Origin: Pterobdella sp. o SKG-2022 | Taxonomy: Eukaryota > Annelida > Clitellata > Hirudinida > Piscicolidae | Reading direction: 5' to 3' | DNA length: 64,000 nt | Assembly (NCBI GenBank): GCA_964035795.1 | Contig: OZ038320.1 | Location: forward strand, 25,670,118 to 25,734,117 | Part shown: positions 59,646 through 64,000 of the stretch, in pieces | How the letters are laid out: the number at the start of each line of letters is the position of its first letter | How positions within the stretch are numbered: the first letter of the stretch is position 1 | Notes under the pieces: model-generated | Told to the model about the DNA's origin: nothing | What the model saw: the letters and a program-made list of their open reading frames with translations, nothing else | Databases searched by the model: none | Translations under genes and position numbers: made by a program

Positions 59646-62239
59646 GTTTTCTAATTCAGTTAGACTTCATAGAGTTAGAATTATTTTTTAATTGAACGAT
59701 AAACCAAAAAAATTGGTTAAAATTTCAAAATACTAAGAATCAATGCGATTTGACCCAGCAAATATCACGTTCGAGTGAAAGATTACAAAATTGGTAGGTA
59801 TTGTCATTCAAAAATGAGTTATTGCCAAAGTTCATTGAAGGTTCTTCGAGATAAATCATGACTTTGTGAATTTGAAAACTTCAGTGTCAAATTTTTTTTC
59901 TAAGTTCGAAAAAGTTATCATTCATCTTAATCTCACATTCGGAACATCCTTCAATAAAAATCGGTTTTAGAAAATGATTGTTTAAAAATACAAATATCTT
60001 ATATTTTTCATCTAGTCGATGTCTATTTTTAACAAACTCATAAAAAACAGCTTTGTGTTTTACTTACGAATCATTTGAGTAGAAGTGATATAAAGAAGTT
60101 TTTCATCAACATCATTCTTTCAGGCGCAGAAGCATGTAACAACGGTATTCTGCCAAGGTTATTTTGATTTTTTTTCAAAGTACTACAAGCAGCTAGCTTA
60201 GATTAAACTTTAATGTGTTTTTATTTAACCGAATTTTAGTTTATATATACAGTTTCAAATTTTTTAAAAATTTCTTCAGAATTGAAAGTAGTTTTAATTT
60301 AAACCTGCAATGATTCACTTGTATCTAAGCTAATTTAAACATGAAAGGTTTAGAATTAAACATTGAGCACTAAAGATACTAAAATCTTCATTAATTGAAA
60401 AGCTTTATCAAAATTAAGTAGCTTAATTTGATTTGAAACGTAGCTAGTATAAACACACAAAGACCTTAAATTATTTATGAACCTTTTCACGTCAAAGAGT
60501 TGAATCATGCAAACAAGAGTCTATATGTATTGTTAATCGATTATCAAATATATCTTAACTTTCAGTGTATGTGTGTTTTGAAGTTATTTATTCAAAACCT
60601 TACTGTACTATAACCAAACTTGTAAGAGGAACGTAGTCAAAAGATAGATGATATATTGTGTAGAGGCAGAAAGGTTTTGCTTCAGTGAAGATTATGGTGT
60701 TTTTAGTGTTGAAAATTGTTTATACAATGTTTATAACCTTTTTAGAAAAAAACTAGAGATAAGTAATCTAATATAAAAGATAATTGTAATTTATAAGATT
60801 CAAGTAATTACTTTGTTTTCAAACTATTCTTATTGAACCGAGTCATGCAAAAAATGAATAAAGTTGAGATAAAGAAAAAACTTTAGAGAAAATAAAAAAG
60901 CAATTTTCTTAAAAACTTCTAACAGATGTTGATCAAAGAGAATGAAAATCATATTATTGAAACAAAGATGCAAAACCAGAGTCAAAAATTATCTTTAAAA
61001 TACGATAAAAATGGCTGCAAGAGTGGAGATAATAATGGGATAAGGATAGACGAATGAGTACTATTTTTAATTCGCTAGAGATCCTCTTGGTGCCGCATGT
61101 TCGTTAGCCATCAATATCCAAGCCTAATTTTCAAATAATCCTTTGGTGGTTTTAGTAATGGCGTTATGGAAAACGTTTATATTAGAATTCCTAGAGTGGG
61201 GTTAAAATAAAATCATAAAATGAATTTTTTCGACAAGTTTTCAATACCAAATTCGATTTTTTTTCGGAAATTTGAGAGAAATTCTTGTGGAAAAGAGTCT
61301 GGAAAGTAAGCGAAGTGTGACGATGTGAGTTATTGTTGGTATTAGAGGCAAGATTGAGATTTTTTTATGGAGTCAGGCCTTGAGGTGAAAATATAGTGGT
61401 TATGTTGTTGTAATTATATGGCCGTCTTGATGGATGTTGGCTTTTGGGTGCTATTAATGACTCTATTCATTTTCGAAGTATCTAACGTTTGGAAATATTA
61501 CTTCCAACTTTTGTCAAGCCAATAGGGTAGAAAAGTAAATTTATTCAGAAATAGCGTTCAAAAAAAACAATAAAACTGGAAATATGCTCAAAAAGCATTG
61601 TTTCTGTTTATTCATAGAGCATTTTTAATTTAGCGTCGCTTTCTAAAAGCTCCATCGATCCCCGAACAATTGAATCAGGAGACAGCTATTTTTAATGACT
61701 GCGTTGGAGTCTTCCTATGACTTTTCATAGCTGAACAACTAAGCGATTTTGCATACTTTTATGCTACTTTGTGATTTATGAACTTTTATACAAAGCTGAA
61801 TTCCCATTAATGCGATTATGAGATTAAAAAAAAGGATCTATTATTCTGTTTATGATTATACTTTTATACTTGGTTTTTACTAATCATATAAAGTAGAAAA
61901 ATATCATTTGTGGTATAATCTTCTCTAGACCCAAAAAATATGAAAGTATCTTTACATACATGCCATATCTATTGTGTTTTATGGAAATGAATGGTCGTCT
62001 TACTTTATCTTCATGCACGCATGCTGGAAAATCCAACTTTAATGAAAGTACATTTTTTGGCAATGTTTGAAGTATAGATCCTAAAATATGAAAATTCAAA
62101 AGTCAAATCGTAAATTCTTTCCATCTTTTATTTCCTCCCGCATCCATTCATGTTTCCAAATTCATTTCGCAAGCCTGAATGGGTTTTTTGAAGCGTATAA
62201 ATGCAAGCTTTTAAGCATCTGTGTTGTTGGTGATAGTAT
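59646..62239. other. AT-rich non-coding DNA
   Basis: I see no gene or named repeat in this stretch. Confidence 0.45.
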
Positions 62240-62257
62240 TCCCTCACGTGTGACGCC

Positions 62258-62271
62258 GTCGTCATAGCAAC
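62258..62271 (+). promoter_or_regulatory. RFX X-box consensus match
   Basis: GTCGTCATAGCAAC fits the RFX X-box consensus RYYNYYATRRNRAC at every position. It lies in a stretch of about 110 bases (62,240-62,350) clearly richer in G+C than the surrounding DNA, with an ATG three bases downstream at 62,274. X-boxes drive ciliary genes in animals. No downstream coding exon is certain: the ATG frame closes after 34 codons. Confidence 0.45.
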
Positions 62272-62857
62272 CGATGTCTCCCTATGTACGCCGCTTAAAC
62301 AGCGCAGGTCTTAAATCGAGGCGATCAACAAAGAAGCCTCAGAGTTTATGGCGATCAAGTATTATAATAGTGTGAGCTTATAAAAATAACTGAATGATGA
62401 AAAGTTTGGTGAAGTTGAAAGGTTTCGTAGTGAATGAAGGAGTGACTGAAAGTATCAGACACCACGTCTTGATAAACTGTTTAATATACAGACGCCATTT
62501 TGTGCGTGGTTAACTTCAAGGCTTGAAGAAAAGAACTCGAAAATTTAGTGATTAAGTAGATGGATGTTTGCATTGTGGTAGATGAAAGGCTACAACAACG
62601 TAAAAGATGAATATATGGAAGGGCTTGACTTTTTTTTATAGTATCAATTTTTCAGTCTTTGCTGTTTCAAAAAAATAAAAGTTTCAATATCCATTCAAGG
62701 CGATTTCATGTTAAAAACTTTGAGATTTAATAGATTACATACTTTTTGAATTTTTTTGTCCGTGTGAGTATGTGAGAGCACGACAAGAACGTCTAATTAC
62801 GTTGAAACAAGTTACGTGTTTGGAAATCGTTTGAACGACAAGTAAATTGCTACCAGA

Positions 62858-62858
<1 letters not shown>

Positions 62859-62934
<76 letters not shown>

Positions 62935-62940
62935 GTGTGT
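62859..62940. repeat. (TG)n dinucleotide microsatellite
   Basis: There are about 37 uninterrupted TG units followed by one imperfect stretch. The Val-Cys frame through it is an artefact. Confidence 0.98.
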
Positions 62941-64000
62941 AATTTCCCTTTTGTTTTCAAAAATTATAACGTATATTTTTGAAAGTCATGGAAATTTCCA
63001 AAGAATGCTAACTGAAATAGATTTGTTTGAAGGAAAAAAAATGCATGTATAAACAAGCGAAAATTGTTTACATAATACTTGAAGTATCACGTGAAAGTGG
63101 CAGTAGCAAGAGGCGATCATTTATATAAAAAAAAATTAATTTTCAAAACAGAAAAATTGATTGATGATACTAATTTTGTTCGAAACAAAATATGAATCTG
63201 AAACGAAGCTTTAATGATTAATTGGTTTTGACAATTCAGTCGTGAAAATATAGAAGAATATCCAAAATTAAAGAAAAAGATTTGAAACTTAACTGAACTT
63301 CAAAATTTTTTTTATTGGAACGTTAAAGTATTTTAGCAAGATATCAGACAAAGACTGAAGTAGCGTTGATACTGATGATGAAGGTGATGATGAATGCTTT
63401 TGTAGTGCTACTAATCAACTAACTTTTTCTCGTTCAACAACTTTGCCATAAATTTTGTGAGCTTTTATTAGGTTTTCAAGACAACTTTCTTCTTATTTAT
63501 GACTTTTTGAAAATAAATTGAAGCCACAGCGTTTAAAATCAGTAGGCTAGCTCCCTACTTGTCAAAAATTTCTACATAAACGAGTGAAACTGCATGAATA
63601 TTTCAGCCACCTTTTTTGCTGATTATTAAACTGACCCAATATGTATAGACTGTTAAACCCCTACTAAATCACCCACCTAGATATTCCCTTATCAAATCCA
63701 ATCCCATATTTGTCTTTACAATTTTTTGCACAAAACTGTCTAATGGGTAGCAATCAAAACATGGGTATTGAAAAAATAATATTAACTAAAGTTTCATTTT
63801 AGTTCTGATACAATATTTCGTTTAGAATGTGTTATTAGACCAATAAATATAACCACGATAAAATGATATGAAAGGTTTTAAAAGTAATGAAAAAAAACAC
63901 GAGGGAGAAAGAAAATTATATATTTTAAATTTATGTTGCATCGAGCTGTGCCTATCAATATAGTGTATTGGAGAGCACCGGAGCACCTTGTGTGCGCTTG
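62941..64000. other. Non-coding DNA to window end
   Basis: I see no gene or named repeat in this stretch. Confidence 0.4.

Noticed and set aside
1..64000. CRISPR arrays, LTR retrotransposons, bacterial operon features
   Set aside because: I found no spaced direct repeats of CRISPR type, no LTR pair or protease/integrase motifs, and the intron-rich genes are animal.

Overview
The window is AT-rich nuclear DNA (roughly 70% A+T by eye) from an animal, most likely an invertebrate. The support for this is short phased GT-AG introns, two typically metazoan genes (a CIN85/CD2AP adaptor and adducin), L2/CR1-like and RTE-like non-LTR retrotransposons, tRNA-derived SINEs, and a short motif resembling the central domain of cephalopod/invertebrate SINEs. 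That motif hints at a lophotrochozoan but does not prove it. A 200-base run of N (50,478-50,677) marks an assembly gap.

Layout. 1-16.5 kb is a retroelement graveyard: SINE pieces, a 5S rRNA-like relic, a nearly full but dead L2/CR1-like LINE (about 4.2-8.7 kb, minus), a dead RTE-like element (9.7-12.8 kb, minus) holding a 92-nt hairpin, a two-copy dispersed repeat carrying a micro-ORF (one copy cut by a small RTE insertion with a 10-bp target duplication), and a further reverse transcriptase fragment. 16.5-49.1 kb is a compact gene cluster: CIN85/CD2AP-like (minus), two tandem paralogous PKC/AGC-like kinase-fold genes (plus), adducin (minus) and a coiled-coil gene (minus). The last has an almost fresh LINE in one intron. 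49.1-64 kb is gene-poor, with microsatellites, a 55-bp tandem repeat and one GC-richer spot with an RFX X-box match.

The most unusual content is the tandem kinase-fold pair (22.3-34.2 kb). I rebuilt both as ten-exon genes with matching introns and phases, predicting 1,758 and 1,242 residues. Each has a very long Lys/Ser/Asn-rich N-terminal arm, a divergent AGC/PKC-like kinase domain, and a basic or Ser-rich C-terminal arm. Both lack the HRD catalytic aspartate (Asn in one, Tyr in the other), so both look like pseudokinases. I do not recognise this architecture in a described family.

Functional context. CIN85/CD2AP proteins are endocytic and actin-linked adaptors that bind capping protein. 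Adducin caps and bundles actin on the spectrin skeleton and normally ends in a PKC-regulated basic tail, which is kept here. The pseudokinase pair lies between them. Any functional link is inference only.
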